The position numbers and the translations under genes were made by a program. A DNA stretch of 64,000 nt, taken from contig DCUP01000003.1 of assembly GCA_002327845.1 (NCBI GenBank), positions 62,001-126,000 on the forward strand, in the 5' to 3' direction. Positions 53,120-61,822 of the stretch are shown piece after piece (within the stretch, counting starts at the first letter, position 1; every line of letters starts with the position of its first letter). The notes beneath the pieces were generated by a model. The model was not told the origin of the DNA. It made no database searches and saw only the letters and a list, made by a program, of their open reading frames with translations. Origin of the DNA: Patescibacteria group bacterium UBA2211 (lineage in GTDB: Bacteria; Patescibacteriota; Minisyncoccia; Minisyncoccales; Minisyncoccaceae).

Positions 53120-54529
53120 ATGACCGAAAAGAAAAATGAAAAAAAACCAGAAAAGGAAATGACTAAGGATGAGTTTTTCGAACAAGAAATCAAAAAAGTA
53201 AAGGAGGCTCAATTTCGAGCCGGAGCAATAGGCTTAGTTATCTTTCTTGGCGCAATATTTATCCAATATTTGATTTTTTCTGCCTGGGGAATATTGGGCC
53301 TAATCATCAGAATGGTTTTTATTCCTATAACCCTTTTCCTTATAATGTATTTTGTCTGGGGTCCACAAGATATTTTCTGGGGATCCTTCCCTAGGGAAGG
53401 ATTTACCAAGGCGATATTGATTGGAAATCATTTTAAAAGACTTATAGGAGGTTCCAGCGGCAAAGGATATGATGATGAATGGAATGTTGTTAACGATGAC
53501 AATCCAGATGTGTCAGAAAATAATAAAGATATTGTTATCTGGGGGATGCACATTATTTACGAATGGCCGTTCGGAAAAGTTTATCAAGAAAAAACCGAAT
53601 GGGAAAGATGGTATCCTAATCTTAAGAAAGCAATTCCAAGACGCGAACTTTTAAGAGAATTTACACTGCTTAATTATCCATACTACATCGAAGTTGTTGA
53701 TGCAGAGGATTTTAATCGATTGGGAGTTACCATTTATACAAACGTGGTAATGCGCATAATCAATCCTAAAAAAGCTTTATTCAAACAAGCAACAACTTGG
53801 ATTGATATTGTTAAGCCACGATTACAAGGAGGATATGTTTCTTATATCAAAGGAACAACCTTCCAGGAAATGCTCGGAAAAGGAGTAAAAGATCTTGGTG
53901 CCGACTTACTTTCAAAAATGCCAGGTTCTAGTCCAAACAGACTTCTTAAAGATGAATTAATAGAGGACTATGGAGTTGAAATAGTAAGTATTTCGGTTCT
54001 TGATATCGTTGGTTCTGATAAGGACGAGCAAGATGCTATCAAGGCGAAGGCTGTTGCTAAACTAAATAGAGATGCAGATCTCATTAGGGCTGGCACAAAA
54101 GCTCAATCAGGAGCCATTGATAGTATTGGCAAAGTTATTAAGATGCTTGCTCAAATGGTTGCTGAAACCGTACCAATAGGAAGCGATGAAGATCAGCAGT
54201 CAAAATGGGATGCGGCCGAGAATATGCTCAAGAAAAGGATGAAAGATGATCCCGAACTTTTTGAAAAGACCTATGGTCAACAGTTCAAAACTTGTGTCGA
54301 CATTCTTCAAAGACAGATGGCTCTTGAGAAAGGCAAGTTTGCCGACATCAGGACGCCGGACGCCAAGGGATCTACTGGAGACTTAATGGCCATAATAACA
54401 GCATCAAAATTTATCGATGCTGGAAGTGGCGGAGGCTTATCAAAATCATCTGATGGAGGGAAAAAAGAAGAAAGCAAGGAAGGAAAAAAAGGAAAGGATG
54501 ATCTTCCCTTCCCTGGTTACGAATTTTAA
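53120..54529 (+). CDS. Large SPFH/band-7-like membrane protein
   Basis: 469 residues: charged N-terminus, two close membrane segments (about 35-53 and 57-78), then a band-7-like domain (YIEVVDAEDFNRLGVTIYTNVVMRIINPKKALF, then GVEIVSISVLDIVG), a helical region and a Gly/Ser/Lys-rich tail ending LPFPGYEF. The ATG at 53120 is set by the Shine-Dalgarno; a GTG at 53111 overlaps that site. Strongest promoter in the window, so it is probably abundant. Not the same subgroup as the slipin at 13.5 kb. Role unknown. Confidence 0.75.
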   Translation: MTEKKNEKKPEKEMTKDEFFEQEIKKVKEAQFRAGAIGLVIFLGAIFIQYLIFSAWGILGLIIRMVFIPITLFLIMYFVWGPQDIFWGSFPREGFTKAILIGNHFKRLIGGSSGKGYDDEWNVVNDDNPDVSENNKDIVIWGMHIIYEWPFGKVYQEKTEWERWYPNLKKAIPRRELLREFTLLNYPYYIEVVDAEDFNRLGVTIYTNVVMRIINPKKALFKQATTWIDIVKPRLQGGYVSYIKGTTFQEMLGKGVKDLGADLLSKMPGSSPNRLLKDELIEDYGVEIVSISVLDIVGSDKDEQDAIKAKAVAKLNRDADLIRAGTKAQSGAIDSIGKVIKMLAQMVAETVPIGSDEDQQSKWDAAENMLKKRMKDDPELFEKTYGQQFKTCVDILQRQMALEKGKFADIRTPDAKGSTGDLMAIITASKFIDAGSGGGLSKSSDGGKKEESKEGKKGKDDLPFPGYEF

Positions 54530-54534
54530 AAAAA

Positions 54535-54560
54535 GAGAGCAAATGCTCTCAATTTTTTTT
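54535..54560. terminator. Bidirectional terminator
   Basis: A 6-bp GAGAGC/GCTCTC stem with AAAT loop, seven A before and eight T after, between the convergent band-7 and helical-protein genes. Confidence 0.85.
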
Positions 54561-54917
54561 ATCAATAACCACAGAAAATATATTTTTTTTATCAATTATT
54601 TTTTTGGAAGAAAGATTTTCATTTTCTGTTTCCGGTTGTTCTTTGTAAGAGCCTAAAAAGTTTTTAATTTCTTCAGAGATAATTTTTACCAGAGAGTCGT
54701 CTATTTTTAAATATTCTTTAATTTCAGCATCTATGACGGTTAAGCTTATTTCTGAATTAATTATTTTTGTACATATATCTAGTAGGTGATCTAATCTCTC
54801 TTTTTCTAATTGGTTATATTCTTTTTTTATATCAGAAAACAATTCCACTGGACCTAAATCATTGTTCTTTATAAAATCTACGCAAATATCTATTAATTCG
54901 CCAGGAATTTTTATCAT
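54549..54917 (-). CDS. Small helical protein downstream of the VirB6-like gene
   Basis: 122 residues, predicted all-helical and soluble, with a Lys/Asn/Glu-rich tail. It resembles the DUF5663-like protein in style (short acidic helices, KIINSEISLTVIDAEIKEYL) but no firm family can be named. Its ATG overlaps the stop of the VirB6-like gene by four bases, so it is probably a component of the same secretion system. Confidence 0.55.
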   Translation of the reverse strand: MIKIPGELIDICVDFIKNNDLGPVELFSDIKKEYNQLEKERLDHLLDICTKIINSEISLTVIDAEIKEYLKIDDSLVKIISEEIKNFLGSYKEQPETENENLSSKKIIDKKNIFSVVIDKKN

Positions 54918-56950
54918 ATTCTCCTTTGTTTTTGAGCGTTTACCAATCCTCTTATTATTTCAGCTTTTCTCTTTTCTTCGGCTACGCCACTACTTATCAT
55001 TTTATCGGTTTCTTTTTCGATAGCGGTTAAATTATTTAATACCAATTTATTAAGGTCTTCTGGTAAAACAGTAGTGCTGCTAAAAGTATTCATGTTTTGT
55101 AGTAATTTAGAAAATCCTTCTCTTATATTTTTAAGATCTTCCGCGGTTCCTTTATCTAATTTGCCCTTCATAGTTTGTTTATTTAAAGAAGATAAAACTT
55201 GCGGATCAGCGAAGGAACTAGAGTTTATCGTTTTTCCTGCTTCTGCTGGACTCATACCGCTAATAACATCATATGTACTTTTGTTAATTAATTTTTGAGC
55301 ATGCTCTGGTTTGGCTTTTGCAATGTCTTTTAATTTAACATTAAATGTTTCAGCCCAATTTTTATTATTAGCTAAATAGTCTATTTCATTATCCCCCAAC
55401 TTACCTTTTTTATTTAAAGCATTAAAAGCAGCAGCTTTTTCAATGTTTCCTGATCTTGTTTCTACTCCTGAAGTAGTGATTTTTTTAAGTTTATCATCGG
55501 AAAGATTTTCAAGTCTTTTTTGTGCCTCTTCAACTTCAGCATTTATTTTAGCATCATACTCTCCACGTTTTGTGAATCCGACATTTTCTTTTATTTCAGA
55601 TATTCTTTTAGCAGCTTTTTCTCTTCCTTCGGCTCCCAATCCTCCCATTGCTGCTCCGGTTGCTCCTCCAAGCATCGCTCCTTTTATTCCAGCATCAGAG
55701 TACCCTTGACTAATACCAGAAAGTCCACCAACTGTAGCACCAGCAACTGTTCTTTTTCCTCCCTCAACCATCCATTCTCCACCCGCCACTGCAGTTTCTC
55801 TTACTTTACCCATAGCCTTGCCTCCACTCATTGCCCAAGCACCGGTAGCGACGCCACCAACATAAGAACCAACTTGTCCTCCTGCAGAAATAGAGATAAA
55901 GAATCCCGCAACCAAAATGACAAACGGAGTAAGACATTGAATAGCTGAATTGACCATACTGCTCATTAAAGCCTCGCTTGATGATGCATTAATTGTAAAA
56001 TTTATTGCTGGAATTAACATATTTGCAAGATAAATAGACATACCGGCTGGTATTCCAATTACGCACCACTGGAAAAAGCTTTCTAACCAGTCATCCCAAT
56101 AAAGAACACTAGGAAATATTTTTTTAACATATTTTGATTGAGGGAAAACTTTTGTTGCAAAAGCTATTGGAGAAAATATTACCAATAACCATAAAATTAC
56201 AGATCTGCCAAGAAAAAGCAGAGCATAAAGAAGATAAATGAAAGTACTAATAAAAGCGAATATTAAAAAGACAAACGATACCATAAAAACATTAAGAGCA
56301 TCACTTCCTGATGCTGTAATTCCTTCCGAGAAATTTTTTACTATCATGTTTGACATATTGCCATCTATTCCCCCCGAAACAAAAGATTTAGTTAAAATAT
56401 TTGCACCATCTATAATAAATCCACAAAGAACTGGAGTAAAGTTTATCAAGAGAGCGACAATTATAAAATTAATCAAAGTTTTTTTTGCTTTGTTTTCTTC
56501 TCTTCCTAATATTATATTTATAGCGATAATAACCAATCCAATAACTAGTACTGCATTGGCCACATTTCTTACTATCCCCCATCCTTCTGTCACAATAGAA
56601 TTTTCTGTGGGGTTAAGCCATGTCGACGATGATTCGATAACAGAGAGTAATATTCCTTGTCCGAGACCCATAATAGTACCACCTATCAAAAGCATTAAGC
56701 TTGCAACTCCTTTTATTATGCCTCCAGAAATAGAAGAAATGGGCTCAACGAGAAGATCAGGAGTTGGATTGAATCCAATAAGGTTGGAAATCGAAAGGAC
56801 TGTTTGTAATGGCCAAGTAGCAGGACTTATAAGAAGTAGAGCTGTGAGAGGGTTAATATCTTCTGCATAAATATTCCCTATTGGTAAGATAATAATCAAA
56901 AAAATAAAAAGAGAACAAGCAATGATTTTTAATTTTTTAGAATTAAACAT
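54914..56950 (-). CDS. TrbL/VirB6-like polytopic membrane protein
   Basis: 678 residues: signal-like first helix (about 8-28), about seven further membrane helices to residue 360 (including VANAVLVIGLVIIAINIIL, FMVSFVFLIFAFISTFIYLLYALLFLGRSVILWLLVIFSPIAFA), then a glycine/alanine-rich segment (VGGVATGAWAMSGGKAMGK, GGATGAAMGG) and a 250-residue helical cytoplasmic or lumenal tail. This architecture fits the VirB6/TrbL inner-membrane channel of T4SS. The reverse-strand promoter is at 56962-56989. Confidence 0.8.
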   Translation of the reverse strand: MFNSKKLKIIACSLFIFLIIILPIGNIYAEDINPLTALLLISPATWPLQTVLSISNLIGFNPTPDLLVEPISSISGGIIKGVASLMLLIGGTIMGLGQGILLSVIESSSTWLNPTENSIVTEGWGIVRNVANAVLVIGLVIIAINIILGREENKAKKTLINFIIVALLINFTPVLCGFIIDGANILTKSFVSGGIDGNMSNMIVKNFSEGITASGSDALNVFMVSFVFLIFAFISTFIYLLYALLFLGRSVILWLLVIFSPIAFATKVFPQSKYVKKIFPSVLYWDDWLESFFQWCVIGIPAGMSIYLANMLIPAINFTINASSSEALMSSMVNSAIQCLTPFVILVAGFFISISAGGQVGSYVGGVATGAWAMSGGKAMGKVRETAVAGGEWMVEGGKRTVAGATVGGLSGISQGYSDAGIKGAMLGGATGAAMGGLGAEGREKAAKRISEIKENVGFTKRGEYDAKINAEVEEAQKRLENLSDDKLKKITTSGVETRSGNIEKAAAFNALNKKGKLGDNEIDYLANNKNWAETFNVKLKDIAKAKPEHAQKLINKSTYDVISGMSPAEAGKTINSSSFADPQVLSSLNKQTMKGKLDKGTAEDLKNIREGFSKLLQNMNTFSSTTVLPEDLNKLVLNNLTAIEKETDKMISSGVAEEKRKAEIIRGLVNAQKQRRI

Positions 56951-56961
56951 ATTTTTATTAT

Positions 56962-56989
56962 ATTATATCAATTTATTTTTATATGTAAA
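56962..56989 (-). promoter_or_regulatory. Promoter of the VirB6-like gene
   Basis: TTTACA (56989-56984), 16-base spacer, TATAAT (56967-56962), 11 bases before the ATG. Confidence 0.55.
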
Positions 56990-57006
56990 TGATATTTATT
57001 GTAAAT

Positions 57007-57046
57007 AAAAAAAATCCGGGGGTATTTGTTAGTTATGTACCTCCGG
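57007..57046 (-). terminator. Terminator of the 103-aa membrane protein gene
   Basis: A 9-bp stem CCGGAGGTA/TACCCCCGG (one G-U) overlapping the last codons of the gene, followed on the reverse strand by eight T. Confidence 0.7.
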
Positions 57047-57340
57047 TGGTTTTATATTTTTTTGTGGCAATGAATGACGAGATTCATTTACTCCGATGCC
57101 AACCATTATTATTCCAGCCACAATCATTACTAGAGAAGTAGCTCGGGTGTTTGTATTTTTATGACTTGTCTCTTGCGAAGATATCGCGTCTTTAACTGTT
57201 CCAAGATACGAAAGATATGCGTGATCATCGTCGTAGTCATAAGATTTAGCGCTTTCCTTTTGGAAAGAATTCATAAGTACGATACCGCCGGAGATTAAGA
57301 TTATAATTCCGACAACAATTAGAATGGTTGAGTTTTTCAT
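57029..57340 (-). CDS. Two-helix membrane protein, unknown
   Basis: 103 residues with a helix at about 4-24, a charged extracytoplasmic-looking loop rich in Asp, Tyr and Ser, and a second helix at about 65-83. The ATG at 57340 is preceded by a Shine-Dalgarno GAGGTG, which excludes an ATG four codons upstream. No family recognised. It lies divergently from the VirB2-like genes; association with the secretion locus is by position only. Confidence 0.55.
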   Translation of the reverse strand: MKNSTILIVVGIIILISGGIVLMNSFQKESAKSYDYDDDHAYLSYLGTVKDAISSQETSHKNTNTRATSLVMIVAGIIMVGIGVNESRHSLPQKNIKPPEVHN

Positions 57341-57398
57341 TTGACACCTCAATATGTAATTGTAATGAACTCTATAGCCTCTTAGAGACTACTTTTAT

Positions 57399-57427
57399 GT
57401 TATAATACCAAAATGTAGATTTGTCAA
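57399..57427 (-). promoter_or_regulatory. Promoter of the 103-aa membrane protein
   Basis: TTGACA (57427-57422), 17-base spacer, TATAAC (57404-57399). Leader about 52 bases. Confidence 0.7.
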
Positions 57428-57429
57428 GC

Positions 57430-57458
57430 TTGTACGCTTTTTCACAATAAAGTATAAT
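57430..57458 (+). promoter_or_regulatory. Promoter of the VirB2-like gene cluster, near-leaderless
   Basis: TTGTAC (57430-57435), 17-base spacer, TATAAT (57453-57458). The predicted start falls at about 57465, between two in-frame ATGs, so translation should begin at 57467. Confidence 0.65.
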
Positions 57459-57466
57459 TTATGTAT

Positions 57467-57799
57467 ATGTTTAATATTAAATTCACTCCCGAAACATTTT
57501 TTATGTTACCTATCGCATTGGGACTTGATTTAATAGGAATTATTTTAGTTTGTTTCGGATTAGATGATTTTGGAATAACAGATGTAATAGGAATTGGATT
57601 TATTAATACGTGGTTAATATTAAGAGGAAATAGAGTCTTGCATAGCCAAGGAAAAAAAGGAGCAATAAGTGGCATTAAAAAAGCTTTTACGGGAAAATCA
57701 AGTAAATTTTTCGCAGCATCAATTTTAGAATTAATTCCATACTTAGGATGTCTCCCTTTTTGGACGTTATCAGTATTATTTAATTTAGAAGAAGAATAA
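57467..57799 (+). CDS. Small membrane protein heading the VirB2-like cluster
   Basis: 110 residues with hydrophobic segments at about 10-30, 35-50 and 85-105, and a basic middle (RGNRVLHSQGKKGAISGIKKAFTGKSSKFF). The predicted transcription start lies after the ATG at 57461, so the ATG at 57467 is taken. Unknown family; its position directly before three pilin-like fusion genes suggests a role in their membrane assembly. Confidence 0.55.
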   Translation: MFNIKFTPETFFMLPIALGLDLIGIILVCFGLDDFGITDVIGIGFINTWLILRGNRVLHSQGKKGAISGIKKAFTGKSSKFFAASILELIPYLGCLPFWTLSVLFNLEEE

Positions 57800-57800
57800 A

Positions 57801-60482
57801 ATGGCATTTTCAGAATCTATAATCTATCTTTTTAACTTCTCTCTAGGCGCAACAGCCGTTTTAGCATTCTTTGTTATCATCGCTGCGGGAATAAAAATGG
57901 TTGAATCGCGTGGCAATCCTTCCGAAACACAAAGCGCTAAACAAAAAATCATTAACAGTCTTATCGGTTTAACGGTTATCTTAACTTCTTATATTCTTTT
58001 AACAACAATCAATCCGGATATAATAAATATCCAAAATATTTCTTTAGGTACAACAGGCATAACAATTCCCATAATTACTCCTGAGCCAGAGCCAGAAACA
58101 AAAATTAAAAATTATGAATTTCAAGAAATACCAATAGGAACCTTAACAGAAGCAATTTTAGCTGGAACGTCGTCCCAAAAAAATGCAGTCCCTTGCTACG
58201 AATATGAACATAAGGCTTACGACAACGATGGCAATGTTATTATTGGAAATACAGTTGATAGAAATAAAGATGGAAAGATAGATGAAAAAGATGTTCTTTT
58301 AAATAAGGACATGTTTTATTGTATTAAGCTTTTAGATGATGCCATCCAGCAAAAAATAAATGTCCACTTAAATACTTTAATTGCTGGAGCGAGGCAATTA
58401 GACGATTTAATGAAAACTAATTGTAGCTGTAAGAGAGCCCACTATGATTATCTTGCTCCCGATACAACACCATATGAACTTGGCGGTGATGCATGCTCCC
58501 CTCCTGGTTGTTATTATGGTATAACCCATTGTCAATGTTGTGGAGATGCTAATGCGGGATGCCGAGCAGCAGAAGAAGATGCAAAGCTTAAAAATTCTTG
58601 CGACTCTACAGATAATCCATGTGAAGTTGTTGCAACAAGCGGCGCTAAAGAATATAAGCAATACGATTACGATACTTGTGATAATAGACTAGCAATAGAT
58701 TGTAAGAGGCAAGAGATTGAAGAATTGATGGGCGGAAGCAAACCAGATAAAATCTGTTATGAATCAATTAATGGCAGAGATCCTTTAATAAAAAAAGAAC
58801 AGCCATTTAATCTCTTAACAATTGAAGATGGAATTGAAAGATTAGATAAATTCAAGGAATACTATGACAAAGAGATCAAAGCCTTAGAAGATGCTGAATT
58901 GAAAATGAAAGAACCGTATGGCGAAAAAATAACCTTAGCCGAGGTTTATAATTACGTAGAAACAAGAAAAAATGTTTCGGTGACTCAAAAAACATTTCAA
59001 ACTAATCCATATGTTTATTACAATATTGCCAGATATTGCAGAGAATCTAATTGTACGAAATATGCAGATGCAGACGAAAAGATTTGTCTACAATATGAAC
59101 TTAGTGTAAAAAAAAGAGTTTGTATGATGGAAGCAACTGCAGAAGATGTGAAATCAAAAACTCTAATTGGGTCAGCGTGTGAAAAAGCTGTAGGACTTGC
59201 AGAGCTTAATGCTTGTAAAGAGTATTATTCGTATTCTGGAGACGGAGCAACTTTTTATTATAGTGCTGAATACAATGAAGATTACAAGCAAGAAAATCAA
59301 ATAATAGATAGTAGTGATAATAAGTGCAATATCGAAAATCAAGAAATAGCTAAAGAAATGTATGGAGGATTAATTCGTATTGGAGAAACAGTTGATTATA
59401 CTGAAGTTTGGGGCAAAGAAGTTTCAAAAAGAATTGAGAAGATAAAAGAAGAAGTTCAAGGAATGTATAAAACGGGAATGGCGATAGCTAGCTTCCCTGA
59501 TAGTTGCAATGGTAATAGTTGTACTAATAGCAGTCCCGACAAATTAAATATTTGTACAGACAGAAAGTCTGTTTGTAATTGTAAGAGTAGTGGTAGCGGT
59601 CCGAACTGCTGTTGTGCTCCGGTGAGCGGGATAGCCTGTACGAATTGTGAAGCAAAAGAAACTATTTGTAAAAAAATAGAAATAGAAGATATGAATGTAA
59701 TCGGAAACGTAACTACTTGTCCTGAAAAAGAAAAAAAACCATATGATGGGTGTAGCACCTGTTGTGGATTATGTGCAAAAGTTAATGTACCACAAGAAGA
59801 TTACTGGACTTGTCCCTATAGAAGTCTTTGTATGCTTATGAAAGATCTATATCAAACAAGGAATATTTCTGGAGCTTGTTTTCAAGAAACGGAAGATGCT
59901 GGTGAGGCAGGATTAAGGGAAATAAATAAAAGTAAGGTAGGATATGTTCAGAAGATGATGATAAGAGAGGCAATGTTGTTTGAATTGGCTCAGGTTAAAG
60001 AAATAAAAGATGACAAGGAATATGAAAATATTCCAACAGCAGACCTTATTTCAACTATTTGTCCTACTTATTTAGACTTAAGACCATTATCTGATTTGTA
60101 TTGTGATGCAACAAAGAGCAAGAAGCTTAATCTATGGAAGAGATTTGATCTGTTCGAAATGTTAAGAGAATCAAGAGACAGATTAACGGGTTGCGTAACG
60201 GGATATAATTATCCATATAAAGAAGCAGCCGATAATGTTAGAGTTATGAGTGCTTACGAAGCGGCAAATACTAGTTTAGATATTCTTCCCGAATTCCCCT
60301 ATCCTGACAAATCAAAAGAGAATCCTCCTTATTTAAATAGTTATCCTTACAATAGCGACAGTTTAACTGACGAAGAAAAAGAAAAATGTTTCTATAATAT
60401 TAACCGTATGGGAGATAGTAGTAATCCGGGATGTTTAATGATTACTAAAAGTTATATGGATAATTATTATTGCTGCCAGTAA
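57801..60482 (+). CDS. Giant cysteine-rich protein with an N-terminal VirB2/TrbC-like module
   Basis: 893 residues. N-terminal 75 residues are a two-helix module (about 5-27 and 47-67) with the connecting motif RGNPSETQSAKQKIIN, shared with the next two proteins and typical of TrbC/VirB2-like Patescibacteria proteins. A Pro/Glu hinge (about 93-103) leads to a large exported domain with 48 cysteines, many in CxC, CC and CCC clusters (about 195-250 and 565-660), plus an EF-hand/dockerin-like calcium loop DRNKDGKIDEKD (about 153-164). No signal peptide beyond the first helix. Likely a disulfide-rich surface or pilus-tip protein; function unknown. Confidence 0.6.
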   Translation: MAFSESIIYLFNFSLGATAVLAFFVIIAAGIKMVESRGNPSETQSAKQKIINSLIGLTVILTSYILLTTINPDIINIQNISLGTTGITIPIITPEPEPETKIKNYEFQEIPIGTLTEAILAGTSSQKNAVPCYEYEHKAYDNDGNVIIGNTVDRNKDGKIDEKDVLLNKDMFYCIKLLDDAIQQKINVHLNTLIAGARQLDDLMKTNCSCKRAHYDYLAPDTTPYELGGDACSPPGCYYGITHCQCCGDANAGCRAAEEDAKLKNSCDSTDNPCEVVATSGAKEYKQYDYDTCDNRLAIDCKRQEIEELMGGSKPDKICYESINGRDPLIKKEQPFNLLTIEDGIERLDKFKEYYDKEIKALEDAELKMKEPYGEKITLAEVYNYVETRKNVSVTQKTFQTNPYVYYNIARYCRESNCTKYADADEKICLQYELSVKKRVCMMEATAEDVKSKTLIGSACEKAVGLAELNACKEYYSYSGDGATFYYSAEYNEDYKQENQIIDSSDNKCNIENQEIAKEMYGGLIRIGETVDYTEVWGKEVSKRIEKIKEEVQGMYKTGMAIASFPDSCNGNSCTNSSPDKLNICTDRKSVCNCKSSGSGPNCCCAPVSGIACTNCEAKETICKKIEIEDMNVIGNVTTCPEKEKKPYDGCSTCCGLCAKVNVPQEDYWTCPYRSLCMLMKDLYQTRNISGACFQETEDAGEAGLREINKSKVGYVQKMMIREAMLFELAQVKEIKDDKEYENIPTADLISTICPTYLDLRPLSDLYCDATKSKKLNLWKRFDLFEMLRESRDRLTGCVTGYNYPYKEAADNVRVMSAYEAANTSLDILPEFPYPDKSKENPPYLNSYPYNSDSLTDEEKEKCFYNINRMGDSSNPGCLMITKSYMDNYYCCQ

Positions 60483-60492
60483 TATAAAATAT

Positions 60493-61821
60493 ATGAATAT
60501 AAAAAAGATAACAATAATACTGTCTTCTTTCCTTATTGCCTCTCCCATTTTTGCAGCAACGCAATATGGTAATATTACTATTGATGAAAATACTACTGCG
60601 GCTCAATATCTTGTTGATTTTTTTAATTTAGCAATATCGTTAGGTGCTCTTGCGGCTGTAATTATGTTAGTTATGGCTGGAATAGAATGGGTAACTTCAA
60701 GTGGAAATCCTAGTAAGGTAGAATCGGCTAAAGGTAAAATTACCAATACTCTTTTTGGCGTAGCAGTTCTTGTTGGTTGTTATTTTATTCTTAATACAAT
60801 AAATGATAATTTAACCACTATTAAAATAGATGATTTGTATTGTGACCACGGCATAGTTGTAACAGTTCAGCCGCCCGAAGGAAAAACACTTCAAAAATGT
60901 ATCGATGCTAGTATGTCAAACATCGAAAAAGGTGTCGGAGGAACAATTTTAAATACAACATGGAAGTTTCCTAAAGATTATTTATGGAAGGCGTATCTTT
61001 ATTCAGAGATTGATTATAAAGGAACAATGACAGAGGCTAGTTGCAGTGACGGGATTTGTAGCGGTTCTTTGAGCGGAGTAAAATCAGTTTATCTTATAAT
61101 GAATAATTATGGCATTTATTTATACGATGGTAATAATTTTGTTCCTAAAGTTAAATTTCCCCTATTCGCGTCAGTCAATATTCCAGATTTAGCTAGCTCA
61201 TCAATGCAATTTGATAATTTTACAAAATCAATAGAGATAAACGAGTCAAAGCCAGAGGATATGCTCGTACATTACGGAGTTGCTTTTAGGGATCCGAATT
61301 ATCAAGGAAGATGTGCCCTTATTAATCGATCACTCCCAGATATGGATTCGGCTTTTTCTACAAATAATTATAATGGTACGGTTGGAGACGATGGACTTTC
61401 TTCAATAATAGTTTCCACTATAAATCTTAATAAAGATGTTATTAATAAGAAAAGAGGAGAGATTATTCTATACTCTAAAACTAATTGTGGAAAATCAGAT
61501 AGTTCTGAGGCAGCAGCAGAGATTAAAAGTTGCCACATACCAGTAGATGACGGAGGTCTTATTGTGGAGAATATTCAAGATTTGTGTTCAGATTGGAGTG
61601 TTGGTGGTGCTGATACTGTTCAATCTTTTGAAATTACTGGAGATATTGGAATTGTTTTAAGTACATCCGAGAGACTAAGCACAAACAATGGAACATATTG
61701 TATGTATTTTGATAAAAAGGATTTAAAAGAAGGAACCTGTAAAGATTCACTACTTGGTACACATATATATACGGTAGGAGGAATAAATCCAAAATCTATT
61801 ATAATTATGCCTAAAAATTAA
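60493..61821 (+). CDS. VirB2/TrbC-like module fused to betagamma-crystallin-like domains
   Basis: 442 residues. Cleavable-looking signal peptide (1-21, ending ASPIFAA), then two membrane helices joined by SSGNPSKVESAKGKITN (about 70-86), as in T4SS pilin-like proteins. After about residue 150 comes a beta-rich ectodomain with betagamma-crystallin signatures: YSEIDYKG and FRDPNYQG fit [FY]xxxx[FY]xG, and DDGLSS fits the calcium-binding [DN][DN]xx[ST]S. Scattered cysteine pairs suggest disulfides. Eleven bases after the giant Cys-rich gene and one base before the next paralogue. Confidence 0.62.
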   Translation: MNIKKITIILSSFLIASPIFAATQYGNITIDENTTAAQYLVDFFNLAISLGALAAVIMLVMAGIEWVTSSGNPSKVESAKGKITNTLFGVAVLVGCYFILNTINDNLTTIKIDDLYCDHGIVVTVQPPEGKTLQKCIDASMSNIEKGVGGTILNTTWKFPKDYLWKAYLYSEIDYKGTMTEASCSDGICSGSLSGVKSVYLIMNNYGIYLYDGNNFVPKVKFPLFASVNIPDLASSSMQFDNFTKSIEINESKPEDMLVHYGVAFRDPNYQGRCALINRSLPDMDSAFSTNNYNGTVGDDGLSSIIVSTINLNKDVINKKRGEIILYSKTNCGKSDSSEAAAEIKSCHIPVDDGGLIVENIQDLCSDWSVGGADTVQSFEITGDIGIVLSTSERLSTNNGTYCMYFDKKDLKEGTCKDSLLGTHIYTVGGINPKSIIIMPKN

Positions 61822-61822
61822 A

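Noticed and set aside
56238..56870. 210-codon forward ORF opposite the VirB6-like gene
   Set aside because: Mirror of hydrophobic helix codons in the genuine reverse gene; no start signals.
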